Shown piece after piece: positions 16,748-26,467 of a DNA stretch of 64,000 nucleotides. The position numbers were made by a program, and so were the translations under genes. Where the stretch lies: contig WLNJ01000007.1 of NCBI GenBank assembly GCA_009699865.1, forward strand, positions 1 to 64,000, written 5' to 3'. The notes beneath the pieces were generated by a model. That model was not told where the DNA came from, made no database searches, and saw only the letters and a program-made list of their open reading frames with translations. The stretch's first letter is position 1. Each line of letters begins with the position of its first letter. The stretch comes from Actinomycetota bacterium. Its GTDB lineage: Bacteria; Actinomycetota; Thermoleophilia; Solirubrobacterales; Solirubrobacteraceae.

Positions 16748-17221
16748 ATGAGTACATTTGTTGATAAAGCACTAACCGAACTGAAGCGCGAACGTAGAGC
16801 AATCGAGGCCGGGATTGACCGTCTCGAGAAGGAACTCAAGAACCTTGAAAACGCCGAGCAGGCCTTAGCCAAGCTCGGTGGTGGAGTACTCGCCCAGGCT
16901 GAGACCCTTGTCCGCGGTGGCCGAAAGGCCGCCGCATCAGCAAGCACCCGTACCCGTGGTGCTGCCCGCAAGCCAAAGCCAGCAGCACGTCGCAAGACAG
17001 GCTCAGGCCAGCGCGGACGGCCACCAGGAACAGGCAAGCGCCAGCAGCAAGCAATCCGCCTTGTAACAGCAGCAAACGGCATTACGCCAAAGCAGCTGGC
17101 AACCAAGATGAAGATGGAACCGACCTACCTCTACAGGCTCCTCCCGGAGCTCGAGAAGGCCGGGCAGCTTAAGAAGGAAGGTCGCCTCTGGTACTCGACC
17201 GACGCAAAGGTCAGTAGCTAG
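16748..17221 (+). CDS. Coiled-coil / AT-hook / winged-helix protein, candidate nucleoid-associated regulator
   Basis: A protein of 157 residues in three parts. Residues 8-45 are a charged heptad-rich helix, probably a coiled coil for dimerisation. Residues 56-100 are a basic Lys/Arg/Ala/Pro linker containing RGRPPG (89-94), the core of an AT-hook. Residues 100-152 form a winged-helix-like domain (ITPKQLATKMKMEPTYLYRLLPELEKAGQL). The layout suggests a DNA-organising or regulatory protein. It is preceded by an AT-rich, palindrome-containing leader and followed by a strong hairpin terminator. No named family is recognised. Confidence 0.8.
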   Translation: MSTFVDKALTELKRERRAIEAGIDRLEKELKNLENAEQALAKLGGGVLAQAETLVRGGRKAAASASTRTRGAARKPKPAARRKTGSGQRGRPPGTGKRQQQAIRLVTAANGITPKQLATKMKMEPTYLYRLLPELEKAGQLKKEGRLWYSTDAKVSS

Positions 17222-17239
17222 AAGCAGTCGCTGCGGTCC

Positions 17240-17263
17240 CCGGCTCCCCCACAGGGGAGCCGG
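17240..17263. terminator. Hairpin terminator between convergent genes
   Basis: A perfect 10-bp stem, CCGGCTCCCC and GGGGAGCCGG, closes a CACA loop. There is no T tract, as is common in high-GC actinomycetes. It lies between the AT-hook gene and mdh, which converge, so it can serve both. Confidence 0.7.
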
Positions 17264-17284
17264 GTCGCAATCGCAGTTCTGGGC

Positions 17285-18271
17285 TTAGATCAGACCAAGT
17301 CCGCTGACGGCATCGCGCTCTTCGCGCAACTCGCCAACAGTGTGGTCAATCCGACCACGTGAGAACTCGTCAACCTCGAGGCCCTGGACGATGCTCCAAG
17401 CGCCACCCTCGCAGGTGACTGGGAAGCCGGAGATCAGGCCCTCGTCGACGCCGTAGGAGCCGTCTGAGACGACACCCATGGAGACCCACTGACCATCAGT
17501 GCCAAGCACCCAGTCGTGAATGTGATCGATGGCCGCGTTTGCGGCAGAGGCAGCTGAGCTCGAGCCACGGGCTTCGATAATCGCCGCGCCTCGCTTGCCA
17601 ACCGTTGGGATGAACGTGTTTTCGTACCACTCACGGTCATTGACAACGTCAAGCGCTGGCTTGCCGTCGATCTGGGCGTGCTCAAGGTCCGGATACATGG
17701 ACGGCGAGTGATTGCCCCAGACACCGAGGTGGCTGATCGCCTCAACACTGACACCAGTCTTGGCTGCAACCTGCGCAAGGGCGCGGTTGTGGTCAAGACG
17801 GAGCATCGCCGTGAAGCGTTCGTTGGGGACATCAGGCGCGCTGTTCATTGCGATCAGAGCATTCGTGTTGGCTGGGTTGCCGACCACGAGGATCTTCACA
17901 TCATCTGCTGCGTTGTCGTTGATGGCCTTGCCCTGAACTGTGAAGATCGCGCCGTTAGCCTCAAGCAGGTCTGCGCGCTCCATTCCTGGACCACGGGGCC
18001 GGGCTCCAACGAGGAGGCCGATGTTGGTCCCATCGAATGCCTTGTTGGGATCATCGGTTGCCTCAATTCCTGCGAGCAGCGGGAATGCGCAGTCCTCAAG
18101 CTCGTAGGCGACGCCTTCGAGGGCGCCGACTGCCTGAGGAACCTCGAGGAGTCGGAGTTCAACTGGGGTGTCTGGCCCAAGCATCTGGCCGCTTGCAATA
18201 CGGAACAGCAGCGCGTAGCCGATCTGTCCTGCGGCGCCGGTTACGGTCACCTTCACTGGTGTGTTGCTCAC
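17285..18271 (-). CDS. mdh: Malate dehydrogenase
   Basis: This NAD-dependent enzyme converts malate to oxaloacetate in the TCA cycle, in the cytoplasm. It is 328 aa with the Rossmann loop [35 protein letters not shown] (substrate-binding arginines), [26 protein letters not shown] and the catalytic region [13 protein letters not shown]. This is the cytosolic-MDH-like type found in actinomycetes. It lies 50 bp downstream of icd in the same direction, so the two are probably one transcript. Confidence 0.97.
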   Translation of the reverse strand: MSNTPVKVTVTGAAGQIGYALLFRIASGQMLGPDTPVELRLLEVPQAVGALEGVAYELEDCAFPLLAGIEATDDPNKAFDGTNIGLLVGARPRGPGMERADLLEANGAIFTVQGKAINDNAADDVKILVVGNPANTNALIAMNSAPDVPNERFTAMLRLDHNRALAQVAAKTGVSVEAISHLGVWGNHSPSMYPDLEHAQIDGKPALDVVNDREWYENTFIPTVGKRGAAIIEARGSSSAASAANAAIDHIHDWVLGTDGQWVSMGVVSDGSYGVDEGLISGFPVTCEGGAWSIVQGLEVDEFSRGRIDHTVGELREERDAVSGLGLI

Positions 18272-18321
18272 TTTGTTGGTTCTCCTTGTATTGAGATTGT
18301 CTTGGTGTTGGAGGCTGGGCG

Positions 18322-19401
18322 TTAGGAGCCCATCTCCTCGATGACTGCGTCGGCGAACTCACTGGTTCCCACTGCTGTCGGGTCGTCACGGGTGGCCTTG
18401 AGGTCATAGGTGACCTTGTCGCCCTTTTCAATGACTGCCGCGATCGCGTTTTCAAGTCGCTCAGCTGCATCCTTCTCGCCGAGGTGGCTGAGCATCAGAA
18501 CGCCTGAGAGCATCAGCGCGGTCGGGTTGACCTTGTTGAGCCCCTTGTACTTCGGAGCTGAACCGTGGGTTGCCTCGAACACTGCTGCTGCCGTCCCGAT
18601 ATTTGCTCCGGGAGCGAGCCCGAGGCCGCCGATCATGCCGGCTCCAAGGTCGCTGACAATGTCGCCGTACAGGTTTGGCATCACGACAACGTCGTACTCC
18701 TCTGGCCGCGACACGAGCTGGTTGCAGAGGTTGTCGATGATCCGGTCTTCAAACTCAATCTCCGGGTGGCGCGCCGCAACCTTGCGGGCGACATCCAGGA
18801 AGATCCCATCTGAGAACTTCATGATGTTGGCCTTGTGGGCTGCCGTGACCTTCTTGCGGCCGTGCTCCTTTGCGTACTGGAACGCAGCTTCAACAATCCG
18901 TTCAGAGCCGTGCTCGGAGATGTACTTGAGGGAGATTCCGCTGTCCTGGGGGATCTCACTGCCAAGCTCCGCCACAACTTCACGCATGCGCGCTTGGCCT
19001 GGGCTGCCAATCTCGAACTCAATTCCGACATACATCCCTTCCGTGTTCTCACGGAAGATCACAAAGTCAGTCTCCGGATAGCGCGTACGGACACCGGCAT
19101 AGGACTTGCAAGGCCTTACGCAGGCAAACAGGTCCAGTTCTTTGCGCAGCAGCACGTTGACTGAACGGAAACCGGAGCCAATCGGAGTTGTTGTCGGTCC
19201 CTTGATGCCAACCTTGGTGCGGCGGAGGGAGTCGAGGGTGCGATCCGGGAACGGAGTTCCCTCTTCCTCGTAAATATCCACTCCTGCTGGTTGAACGTCC
19301 CAGATGAACTCAACGCCGGTCGCCTCAAGGACGCGCCGTGTCGCTTCAGCCAGTTCGGGTCCGGTGCCGTCACCGGGAATCAATGTCACTTCGTATGCCA
19401 T
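18322..19401 (-). CDS. icd: Isocitrate dehydrogenase, NAD-type (isopropylmalate-dehydrogenase superfamily)
   Basis: A protein of about 359 aa that decarboxylates isocitrate to 2-oxoglutarate. It opens [13 protein letters not shown] and contains [15 protein letters not shown], a dimer-interface [12 protein letters not shown] and the nucleotide segment [13 protein letters not shown]. The superfamily also holds isopropylmalate and homoisocitrate dehydrogenases. The NTEGMYxGIE pattern and the mdh neighbour favour isocitrate dehydrogenase. The ATG at 19401 is chosen over 19437 because it gives the conserved [12 protein letters not shown] start. Confidence 0.88.
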   Translation of the reverse strand: MAYEVTLIPGDGTGPELAEATRRVLEATGVEFIWDVQPAGVDIYEEEGTPFPDRTLDSLRRTKVGIKGPTTTPIGSGFRSVNVLLRKELDLFACVRPCKSYAGVRTRYPETDFVIFRENTEGMYVGIEFEIGSPGQARMREVVAELGSEIPQDSGISLKYISEHGSERIVEAAFQYAKEHGRKKVTAAHKANIMKFSDGIFLDVARKVAARHPEIEFEDRIIDNLCNQLVSRPEEYDVVVMPNLYGDIVSDLGAGMIGGLGLAPGANIGTAAAVFEATHGSAPKYKGLNKVNPTALMLSGVLMLSHLGEKDAAERLENAIAAVIEKGDKVTYDLKATRDDPTAVGTSEFADAVIEEMGS

Positions 19402-19509
19402 GCCGACTTCTCTCGTTTGTGGGCGGATTGCCTTCACTGTGCCTCGCCGCTTGGGACGGGGCGCGCCCCGATGCTAGCGCTGACGCGGATTACTGGGATG
19501 ATGGAAGCA

Positions 19510-21177
19510 ATGTCAGTTGAGAAAATCGTAAGTGCGCAGGCAGCAAGTGACCCGCGGCTGGTGGCACCAAACCAGCCGCCGCCACTCGCCAACGTCGATC
19601 TCTTCGCCACAAACCTGCCACTTGTGGAGTCACTTCAACGCAGCGGGGTCGCCGCCTGGGCTGACCGCTGCGTTGAGATCGGGACGCTTGCCGGCGAGCC
19701 CGAGGTCCTCGCCCTTGGTGCCCTTGCCAATGACAACCCACCTCAGTTGAAGGCCTTCGACCGCTACGGCAACAGGGTTGACGAAGTTGAGTACCACCCC
19801 GCCTACAACGACCTGATGGACATCGCTTGCGGCAACGGCCTTCACTCCCTGCCGTGGACTGAAGATCAGGGCGGGCACGCAGCCCGAGCCGCCATGTTTA
19901 TGACTTGGTCCCAAGTTGAAGCCGGCCACGGCTGCCCTGTCTCGATGACTTACGCCGCTGTTCCGGCACTGCGGGCAACTCCCGCACTAGCCGCCGAGTG
20001 GGAGCCACTCCTGACGCGAAATGCCTACGACGGCCGCTCCCTTCCAGCCTCCGAGAAGAACGGGGCGCTGGCAGGAATGGCAATGACTGAGAAGCAGGGC
20101 GGCAGTGACGTCAGGGCCAATCTCACAACTGCCACACCAACAGGAGGCCCTGGGGACCCGTGGCTGATCGACGGCCACAAGTGGTTCTGCTCAGCGCCGA
20201 TGTGCGACATCTTCCTGATCCTCGCCAAGACCGATGAGGGCCCAACTTGCTTTGCCGTCCCGAGATTGCTCGGCGCAGACAAGCGCAACGGCATCCGAAT
20301 CCAACGCCTCAAGGACAAGCTTGGGAACCGCAGCAATGCCTCCTCGGAAATCGAGTTCCACGGAACTCATGGCTGGCTGGTCGGAGAGTCTGGCCGCGGA
20401 ATTCAAGCGATCATCGAGATGGTCAACCACACGCGACTTGACTGCGTCCTAGGGTCAGCCTCCGGCATGCGTTGGGCACTTGCCCAAGCCGCCCACCACG
20501 CAGCGCACCGCTCAGCGTTTGGCAAGGTGATCGCCGAGCAGCCGATGATGCAGGGCGTTCTGGCCGACCTTGCCCTCGAGAGCGAGGCAGCAACAGTCCT
20601 AGGAATGCGATTGGCATCTGCGTACGACTCCGACTCTGAGGAAGAGGCCAAGTTCCGCCGCATCGCGACCGCAGTAGGCAAGTACTGGGTCTGTAAACGC
20701 CAGCCGGCGATGGTCGCTGAAGCGCTTGAGGTCTTGGGCGGCAATGGTTATGCGGAGGAGTCCGGTCTTCCGCGTCTTTACCGCGAGGCACCGCTCAATG
20801 GGATCTGGGAAGGCTCGGGCAATGTGATGTGCTTGGACGTCCTTCGGGCAGCTACCCGCGAGGAAGGCACACTTGAGGCACTGCTTACCGAGATCAGGCT
20901 TGGAGCTGACGCGGTCCCCGAGTTGGAGGCAATCGCCCGGGACTCTGAGTCAGCTCTAGCCAACCCTCGTGCCGCAGAGCCGAGTGCGCGTCTAATAGTT
21001 GAGCGCCTCGCAATCGGCCTCCAAGCCTCGCTGCTAGCCAGATTTGCTCCGCAGCATGTCGCAGATGCATTCGTGACAACCCGCGTCCGTGGCGAAGGCG
21101 GTCGCGCGTTTGGAGCAGTTCCAGCAGGATTAGCAACAGACGCACTAGTGGCTCGCGCAACACCCCACCTCGGCTAG
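19510..21177 (+). CDS. Acyl-CoA dehydrogenase, AidB-like
   Basis: A flavoprotein of about 555 aa. The FAD-binding segments AMTEKQGGSDVRANLT and GHKWFCSAP and the C-terminal LEVLGGNGYAEESGLPRLYREAPLNGIWEGSGNV are clear. The early DRxGNRVDEVEYHPAYNDLM and a long extra C-terminal helical region match the AidB subgroup. AidB-type proteins can bind DNA in E. coli, but most homologues are of unknown substrate. An in-frame ATG at 19498 is an alternative start. It is divergent from icd. Confidence 0.9.
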   Translation: MSVEKIVSAQAASDPRLVAPNQPPPLANVDLFATNLPLVESLQRSGVAAWADRCVEIGTLAGEPEVLALGALANDNPPQLKAFDRYGNRVDEVEYHPAYNDLMDIACGNGLHSLPWTEDQGGHAARAAMFMTWSQVEAGHGCPVSMTYAAVPALRATPALAAEWEPLLTRNAYDGRSLPASEKNGALAGMAMTEKQGGSDVRANLTTATPTGGPGDPWLIDGHKWFCSAPMCDIFLILAKTDEGPTCFAVPRLLGADKRNGIRIQRLKDKLGNRSNASSEIEFHGTHGWLVGESGRGIQAIIEMVNHTRLDCVLGSASGMRWALAQAAHHAAHRSAFGKVIAEQPMMQGVLADLALESEAATVLGMRLASAYDSDSEEEAKFRRIATAVGKYWVCKRQPAMVAEALEVLGGNGYAEESGLPRLYREAPLNGIWEGSGNVMCLDVLRAATREEGTLEALLTEIRLGADAVPELEAIARDSESALANPRAAEPSARLIVERLAIGLQASLLARFAPQHVADAFVTTRVRGEGGRAFGAVPAGLATDALVARATPHLG

Positions 21178-21207
21178 CAAGCCGCGCGCCTGCCACCATC
21201 GGAAGAG

Positions 21208-22374
21208 ATGGGAAACAGAAACAAGTCAATTCAGCTGTTCAGAATCTTCGGAATCCGCGTCGGCGTGGACTTCTCGTGGTTCGTGATCCTCTTCCTCGCC
21301 ATCTTCTGGCTCTCAGGAGTCTTCAAGACCATCCTCGGCGGGCAAGACACAACCGCCTACCTAACCGCCGTCGCAACAGCGCTCCTCTTCTTCGGGTCGC
21401 TCCTTGCGCACGAACTTGGTCACGCGCTTGTGGCGCGACGAAATGGCATCGGGGTACCAAGCATTGACCTATGGATGCTCGGCGGGATGGCAAGAATGGA
21501 GCGTGACGCTGAGACACCAGGTGAGGAGTTCAAGATCTCCATCGCCGGACCAATCGTCTCGCTGCTGGTCGCGATCATCTGCCTCGCAATCGCAGCAGCA
21601 GTAGCCAGCCCCCACGAGGCAATCGCTGCCGCGCAGCTGAAAGGCACTGTGACGGTCTCACCAGCTTTCTTAGCCCTCTCGTTCGTTGCCACGATGAACA
21701 TCGTCATCTTCATCTTCAACCTGATCCCCGCCTGGCCACTTGATGGCGGTCGCATCGCCCGCGCAATCGCCTGGAAGGCCACCGGCTCCCAAACCCGCGC
21801 GACAATCATCAGCGCCCGCCTAGGGAGAGGCTTCGCTTGGATCCTCGCGGCAGCAGGGCTCTTTGAGATCCTGAATGGAAGCCTGACCGGCCTGTGGTGG
21901 CTGATGCTCGCGTTCTTCATTGGCCAGGCAGCCCGCGGCGCGATTGTCCAGAGCCAGATGACGCGCCGCCTAGCCGGCCGAACCGTGATGGACCTGATGG
22001 ACCGGCATCCAGTGAGCCTCCCGGCTGACACCGATGTGGTCCGGGCAGATGAAGAATGGTTCACGCGTTACGGCTGGTCTTGGTTTCCTGTGGTTGACGA
22101 TCTTGGCCGGTTCATGGGTATAGCCAAGGAGGAAGCGGTTCGCGAAGCGGCACTGTTGCCTGGCGCTGGGGAACCACAGACAGTTCGCGATGTGATGGAC
22201 CGTGGGTCCGTCAACGAGTGGTCCGTCGAAGAAACTGCCTCCATTGAATCTGTCCTGGAGTCTCAAGGCCTCGGCCACAATGGTGCCCTAATGGCCGTCG
22301 ATGAGACCGGGGTGTTGATGGGCGTCATCACGGTTGAACAAGTCCGGGCTGCACTGCGCGAGCGGGCCGGGTAG
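21208..22374 (+). CDS. Site-2-protease-type (M50) zinc metalloprotease with CBS domains
   Basis: A 388-residue membrane protein. The zinc site HELGH lies at residues 68-72 in a transmembrane helix, and the second M50 motif NLIPAWPLDGGR is in a later helix. After about six hydrophobic segments there are two CBS domains (about residues 262-385: TVMDLMDRHPVSL and TVRDVMDRGS). This plan matches the Rip3-like group of intramembrane proteases that cut anti-sigma factors or other membrane substrates. CBS domains usually bind adenine nucleotides. The target is unknown. Confidence 0.93.
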   Translation: MGNRNKSIQLFRIFGIRVGVDFSWFVILFLAIFWLSGVFKTILGGQDTTAYLTAVATALLFFGSLLAHELGHALVARRNGIGVPSIDLWMLGGMARMERDAETPGEEFKISIAGPIVSLLVAIICLAIAAAVASPHEAIAAAQLKGTVTVSPAFLALSFVATMNIVIFIFNLIPAWPLDGGRIARAIAWKATGSQTRATIISARLGRGFAWILAAAGLFEILNGSLTGLWWLMLAFFIGQAARGAIVQSQMTRRLAGRTVMDLMDRHPVSLPADTDVVRADEEWFTRYGWSWFPVVDDLGRFMGIAKEEAVREAALLPGAGEPQTVRDVMDRGSVNEWSVEETASIESVLESQGLGHNGALMAVDETGVLMGVITVEQVRAALRERAG

Positions 22375-22425
22375 GCTCCCAATTGCGCGGTCACGCCCAC
22401 TCCCGCGAGCAGGGCGCGCAGGCGT

Positions 22426-22445
22426 TCACCGAATACCTTCGGTGA
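22426..22445. promoter_or_regulatory. Palindrome upstream of sdhA
   Basis: TCACCGAA, TACC, TTCGGTGA is a perfect 8-bp inverted repeat with a 4-base spacer, 34 bp before the sdhA start and 51 bp after the M50 gene. No T tract follows, so it could be a weak terminator of the M50 gene or an operator of the sdh operon. Confidence 0.45.
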
Positions 22446-22479
22446 TGATCCAACTACAGTCAGAGCGAGTACAAAGAGC

Positions 22480-24168
22480 ATGCCTAGTCACGACGTATTG
22501 ATTATCGGAGCCGGCCTCGCAGGACAGCGCGCAGCTCTTGCTGCAGCAGAAAAAGGCGCCACCGTAGCCATCATCTCCAAGGTCCACCCCGTTCGTTCGC
22601 ACTCAGTGGCAGCAGCCGGAGGCATCAACGCAGCGCTCAACCCTGAGGACTCATGGGAGTCGCACGCGTTCGACACAGTCAAGGGTTCTGATTACCTCGG
22701 CGACCAAGATGCAATTGAAGTGATGTGCAAGGAGGCTCCCAACGAGATCCTCTGGCTTGAGCACGCAGGCGTCACCTTCCACCGCAACGATGTTGGGCAG
22801 CTCGGAACCCGTGCCTTCGGTGGCGCATCCCAAGCCCGCACGTACTACGTAGCCGACATCACCGGCCAGGCAATCCTTCACGTTCTCTACGAACAGCTGA
22901 TGAAGCACCACGAGCAGATTGACCGTTACGAGGAGTGGTTCACCACTGAGCTACTGCTTGATGACTCCGGCAACTGCGTCGGCGCCGTCTGCCGCAACAT
23001 CCGTGACGGACAGCTCCAGATCTTCAACGCCAAGTCGGTAATCCTCGCCTCAGGTGGTGCGGGACAGGCATTCAAGCCAACGACTAACGCCCTGATCTGC
23101 ACGGGCGACGGCATCGCACAGGCCTACCAAATTGGTGCGCCGCTGATGGACATGGAAATGATCCAGTACCACCCCACAACCCTTGCTGAGAATGGCTTCC
23201 TCATCACTGAGGGTGCCCGCGGTGAAGGTGCTCACCTCTACAACGCTCTTGGCGAGCGCTTCATGGAGAAGTACGCGCCCAACAAGCTTGAGCTTGCATC
23301 ACGCGATGTCGTATCCCGCGCCGAGCAAACTGAGATCAACGAAGGCCGTGGCTTCCCAGACGGCACAATCGCCCTTGACATCACAAAGGTTCCCCGCAAG
23401 CGGACCCTTGAGGCACTGCGCGAGATCGTCAACATCGGCCGCGACTTTGCTGGCGTGGACATCACCCGCGAGCCAATCCACATCAAGCCGGGCATGCACT
23501 ACATCATGGGTGGCGTCAAAACTGACGTCGACGGTCAGACCCCTATCAATGGGCTATATGCCGCTGGTGAGGTTGCCTGCGTTTCCGTCCACGGTGGCAA
23601 CCGGTTGGGTGCCAACTCACTGCTTGACACGCTTATCTTCGGCCGTCGCTCCGGTGAGCACGCCGCTGACCAAGCTCTCTCGAAGGCAATGCCGTCAACC
23701 AGCCATTCCAAGATTGCCGACACGCAGAGGAAGTTCGACTCAATCCTCAACCGCGACGCTGGCGGCCGCCGGATCTCTGAGATCAAGAACGAGCTCGGCG
23801 AGACGATGAACCGCTACGCAGCCGTCTACCGCGACCAGGCTGGGCTCGAGACAGCACATGAGATCGTCCGCAGGCTCAAGGAAGAGGCCGCAGTCGCCCC
23901 AGTTGACGACAAGGGCACGGTCTTTAACCAGGACCTCCTCGGCGCAGTCGAACTTGAATACATGCTTGACGTCGCAGAGTGCATCGTTGTTGGCGCCAAG
24001 GAGCGCAAGGAGTCCCGCGGGGCACAGTTCCGCACCGACTTCCCTGAGCGCAACGACGCCGAATGGCTCAAGCACATTGATGTCTCACGCAATGGCGACG
24101 ACGCCCCAAGCGTGACCTACTCGCCCGTCACAATCACCAAGTGGGAGCCGCAAGAGCGGACCTACTAG
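22480..24168 (+). CDS. sdhA: Succinate dehydrogenase flavoprotein subunit
   Basis: A 562-residue subunit oxidising succinate to fumarate. The FAD-binding start IIGAGLAGQRAALAAAEKGA, the covalent-flavin region with KVHPVRSHSVAAAGGINAAL and the active-site segments GGASQARTYYVAD, MIQYHPTT and GARGEGAHLYN are visible, with GGNRLGANSLLD near the end of the FAD domain. It is the first gene of an sdhA-sdhB-sdhE operon. With its neighbours it fits the type E succinate:quinone oxidoreductase class, which has no cytochrome b subunit. Confidence 0.97.
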   Translation: MPSHDVLIIGAGLAGQRAALAAAEKGATVAIISKVHPVRSHSVAAAGGINAALNPEDSWESHAFDTVKGSDYLGDQDAIEVMCKEAPNEILWLEHAGVTFHRNDVGQLGTRAFGGASQARTYYVADITGQAILHVLYEQLMKHHEQIDRYEEWFTTELLLDDSGNCVGAVCRNIRDGQLQIFNAKSVILASGGAGQAFKPTTNALICTGDGIAQAYQIGAPLMDMEMIQYHPTTLAENGFLITEGARGEGAHLYNALGERFMEKYAPNKLELASRDVVSRAEQTEINEGRGFPDGTIALDITKVPRKRTLEALREIVNIGRDFAGVDITREPIHIKPGMHYIMGGVKTDVDGQTPINGLYAAGEVACVSVHGGNRLGANSLLDTLIFGRRSGEHAADQALSKAMPSTSHSKIADTQRKFDSILNRDAGGRRISEIKNELGETMNRYAAVYRDQAGLETAHEIVRRLKEEAAVAPVDDKGTVFNQDLLGAVELEYMLDVAECIVVGAKERKESRGAQFRTDFPERNDAEWLKHIDVSRNGDDAPSVTYSPVTITKWEPQERTY

Positions 24169-24190
24169 ACCAACCCGGGAACCAACACAT

Positions 24191-25483
24191 ATGCCTGAAT
24201 ACACACTTCGCCTCCGCCGTTACAACCCTGAATCCGGGGAAGCTCCCCATTACGAGGACTTCAAGGTTGAACTTGAAGGCCATCGCTCAGTGCTTGAGGC
24301 AATCCTTCAGGTCCGCGGCGAGCAAGACGGTTCAATCGGCGTGCGCTGCTCCTGCCGCGCAGCCATCTGTGGCTCATGTGGTGTCCGCACCAACGGCAAG
24401 CCAGGCCTTGCCTGTCACACCCACCTTGACGCCGCTGCCAAGAACAGCAAGCACGGCGAGAACGTAATCGTCGTCGAGCCAATGGGCAACATGCCGGTCA
24501 TCAAGGACCTGATCGTGGACATGGAAGAGGTCCACTGGAAGAAGATTCGTCGCGTCACCCCATGGCTCGTCGCCAAGGAGCCAGTGCCGGAGCGCGAGTA
24601 CATTGTTCCTCACGAGGCAATGGTCGATGTAACCCAGACGATGGCCTGCATCCAGTGCGGCGCCTGCGTTTCCGACTGTCTGACCATGGAAATGGACCCA
24701 CTCTTTGTTGGCCCCGCAGCACTCGCTAAGGCTTACCGCTTCGTCGGTGACCCACGCGATGCCGAGCAGGGTCAGCGCCTCAAGGACCTCGCCGAGGACC
24801 CACACGGCATATATGACTGCACCCACTGCTTCCAGTGCATCGAGGCCTGCCCTAAGGGTGTTGCTCCGATGAGTCAGATCATGCGCTTGCGCCGCCGCGC
24901 CGGTTCCGACTTCCATGTTGATGACCGCAACAACGGTCACCGCCATGAGATGGCTTTCGTCAAGAACATCCGCAAGAACGGCCTGCTTCACGAAGCGGAC
25001 CTGCTCCCTGACTCTTACGGCGGCAAGTTCCACCCTCGCGCGGTTCCGGAGCTCCTCAGCTCCCTCCCTGTTGTCCTCCGTGCACTCAAGACAGGCAAGG
25101 TCACCGTCAAGAAGGCACTGCTCCACGAGCACAAAGCCTCCCCTGAGATCGAGCGGATCTTTGACACGGTCGAAAACCGCGAGGTTCGACTTGAGTACAA
25201 CCTCTACATCTCCGGCAACGAGGACGACCTTGCTGACGATCCAGCGGATGCTGTAGCTCCAGCAGCAACAGCGACCCTCGCTCCCCCAGTAGTTGAGGAG
25301 CAGGCAGTTGAAGCTCCGCCTGAGCCTCCCGTCGCAGAGGCCCCAGCAGCTGAGGCAGCACCGGCCGAGACGCCAGCGGCCCCGGCTCCAGATGCCGAGG
25401 AAGCACCAGCTGCGGATCCCGCAGCAGAGATTGAAGTTGAAGCGCCCGCCGAAGGCGAGCCAACCGAAGGAGACACCCAGTGA
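24191..25483 (+). CDS. sdhB: Succinate dehydrogenase iron-sulfur subunit, with unusual acidic tail
   Basis: A 430-aa subunit, longer than the usual 240-330. The plant-type 2Fe-2S site uses C53, C55/C60, C63 and C75 (CSCRAAICGSCG...C). Two further clusters follow at C152/155/158/162 and C209/212/215/219 with PKG after the last. Residues 346-430 are a low-complexity Ala/Pro/Glu tail of about 85 residues with no cofactor motif, absent from standard SdhB. The stop overlaps sdhE (GTGA), so the three genes are co-translated. Confidence 0.95.
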   Translation: MPEYTLRLRRYNPESGEAPHYEDFKVELEGHRSVLEAILQVRGEQDGSIGVRCSCRAAICGSCGVRTNGKPGLACHTHLDAAAKNSKHGENVIVVEPMGNMPVIKDLIVDMEEVHWKKIRRVTPWLVAKEPVPEREYIVPHEAMVDVTQTMACIQCGACVSDCLTMEMDPLFVGPAALAKAYRFVGDPRDAEQGQRLKDLAEDPHGIYDCTHCFQCIEACPKGVAPMSQIMRLRRRAGSDFHVDDRNNGHRHEMAFVKNIRKNGLLHEADLLPDSYGGKFHPRAVPELLSSLPVVLRALKTGKVTVKKALLHEHKASPEIERIFDTVENREVRLEYNLYISGNEDDLADDPADAVAPAATATLAPPVVEEQAVEAPPEPPVAEAPAAEAAPAETPAAPAPDAEEAPAADPAAEIEVEAPAEGEPTEGDTQ

Positions 25484-26394
25484 AGGTCGCCTACTGGCCC
25501 GGCTGCGTAAGCCGTGGCTTCACCCCTGAACTTCACGGCGCGATGGAAGCCGTCGCACCACTGCTCGACCTAGAGCTAATCGGCATTGACCGTGCGTCCT
25601 GCTGCGGAGCTGGTGTGATCGCCGAGCACAACCAAGAGCTCGCCGACACGCTCAACGCACGCACCTTCGCTCTTGCTGCCGAAACACCAGGCGAGCTGAT
25701 GATGAACATCTGCTCAACCTGTCAGGGAGCTCAGAGCGAGTGCCAGGAACGACTTGACGCCAGCGCCGAGTACAGAGCTGAGATCAACACCACACTCGAG
25801 GCAGAAGGACTCGCCTACGAGAAGGGCCTTGTCACCAACAAGAACTTCCTCTGGCTGCTCGTTGAGGAGATCGGTCTTGAGAACCTCAAGAAGAAGGTCA
25901 AGCGCCCACTCACTGGCCTCAAGGTCGGGCCTTTCTACGGCTGCTACATCGTGCGGCCAACCGACCGCCTTGGCATTGACGACGAGAATCCGCGTGACCA
26001 GTACATGCAGATGGTCATTGAAGCCCTTGGTGGAGAGGTAATCGACTACGCCGGCATCTACAAGTGCTGCGGCTTCCCGATCATCACGATGAACAAGAAG
26101 GCCTCACTCCAGATGGCCGGCACGCACTTGGCTGACGCCACTGACGCCGACGCGGACTGTCTTGTCGTCCCATGTCCGCTCTGCCACCTCAACCTTGACC
26201 TCCAGCAGCCAATGGCTGCCGCAGAGATCGGCCGCGACCTGTCGATGCCAGTTCTGCACCTTCCACAGCTTGTGGGCTTGGCCCTCGGCCTGGATAACAA
26301 GGCTCTCGGCCTGTCACGCCACGTCATCAAGCCAACATCAGTCATTGACTGGTCAACGGCTGTGATCGGCTCCACCGGCGAAGCTGGCTGGTAA
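25480..26394 (+). CDS. sdhE: SdhE-type membrane-anchor subunit (heterodisulfide-reductase HdrB-like, two CCG domains)
   Basis: A 304-aa protein starting with GTG at 25480, which overlaps the sdhB stop. It has two cysteine-rich CCG modules: the first has YWPGC, SCCGAG and CSTC, the second has GCY, KCCGFP and CPLC. Such CCG proteins bind a noncubane 4Fe-4S cluster in HdrB and in type E succinate:quinone reductases, where they deliver electrons to quinone through amphipathic helices. No SdhF partner or transmembrane anchor gene is visible here. SdhE here means the HdrB-like subunit, not the flavinylation factor of the same name. Confidence 0.92.
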   Translation: MKVAYWPGCVSRGFTPELHGAMEAVAPLLDLELIGIDRASCCGAGVIAEHNQELADTLNARTFALAAETPGELMMNICSTCQGAQSECQERLDASAEYRAEINTTLEAEGLAYEKGLVTNKNFLWLLVEEIGLENLKKKVKRPLTGLKVGPFYGCYIVRPTDRLGIDDENPRDQYMQMVIEALGGEVIDYAGIYKCCGFPIITMNKKASLQMAGTHLADATDADADCLVVPCPLCHLNLDLQQPMAAAEIGRDLSMPVLHLPQLVGLALGLDNKALGLSRHVIKPTSVIDWSTAVIGSTGEAGW

Positions 26395-26413
26395 ACAAGG
26401 CCACATGGTTTCG

Positions 26414-26442
26414 AAAGGCTCCCTCCGGGGAGCTTTTCTTTT
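26414..26442 (+). terminator. Rho-independent terminator of the sdh operon
   Basis: GCTCCC, TCCG, GGGAGC stem-loop (26418-26433), extended by A-T pairs and followed by TTTTCTTTT. It sits 19 bp after the sdhE stop. Confidence 0.9.
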
Positions 26443-26467
26443 GCCCTAGTGTCCCGAGGGGTGCTGT

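Noticed and set aside
21420-22064. Long minus-strand frame across the M50 protease gene
   Set aside because: A shadow of the conserved protease, with low-complexity composition and no start signal.
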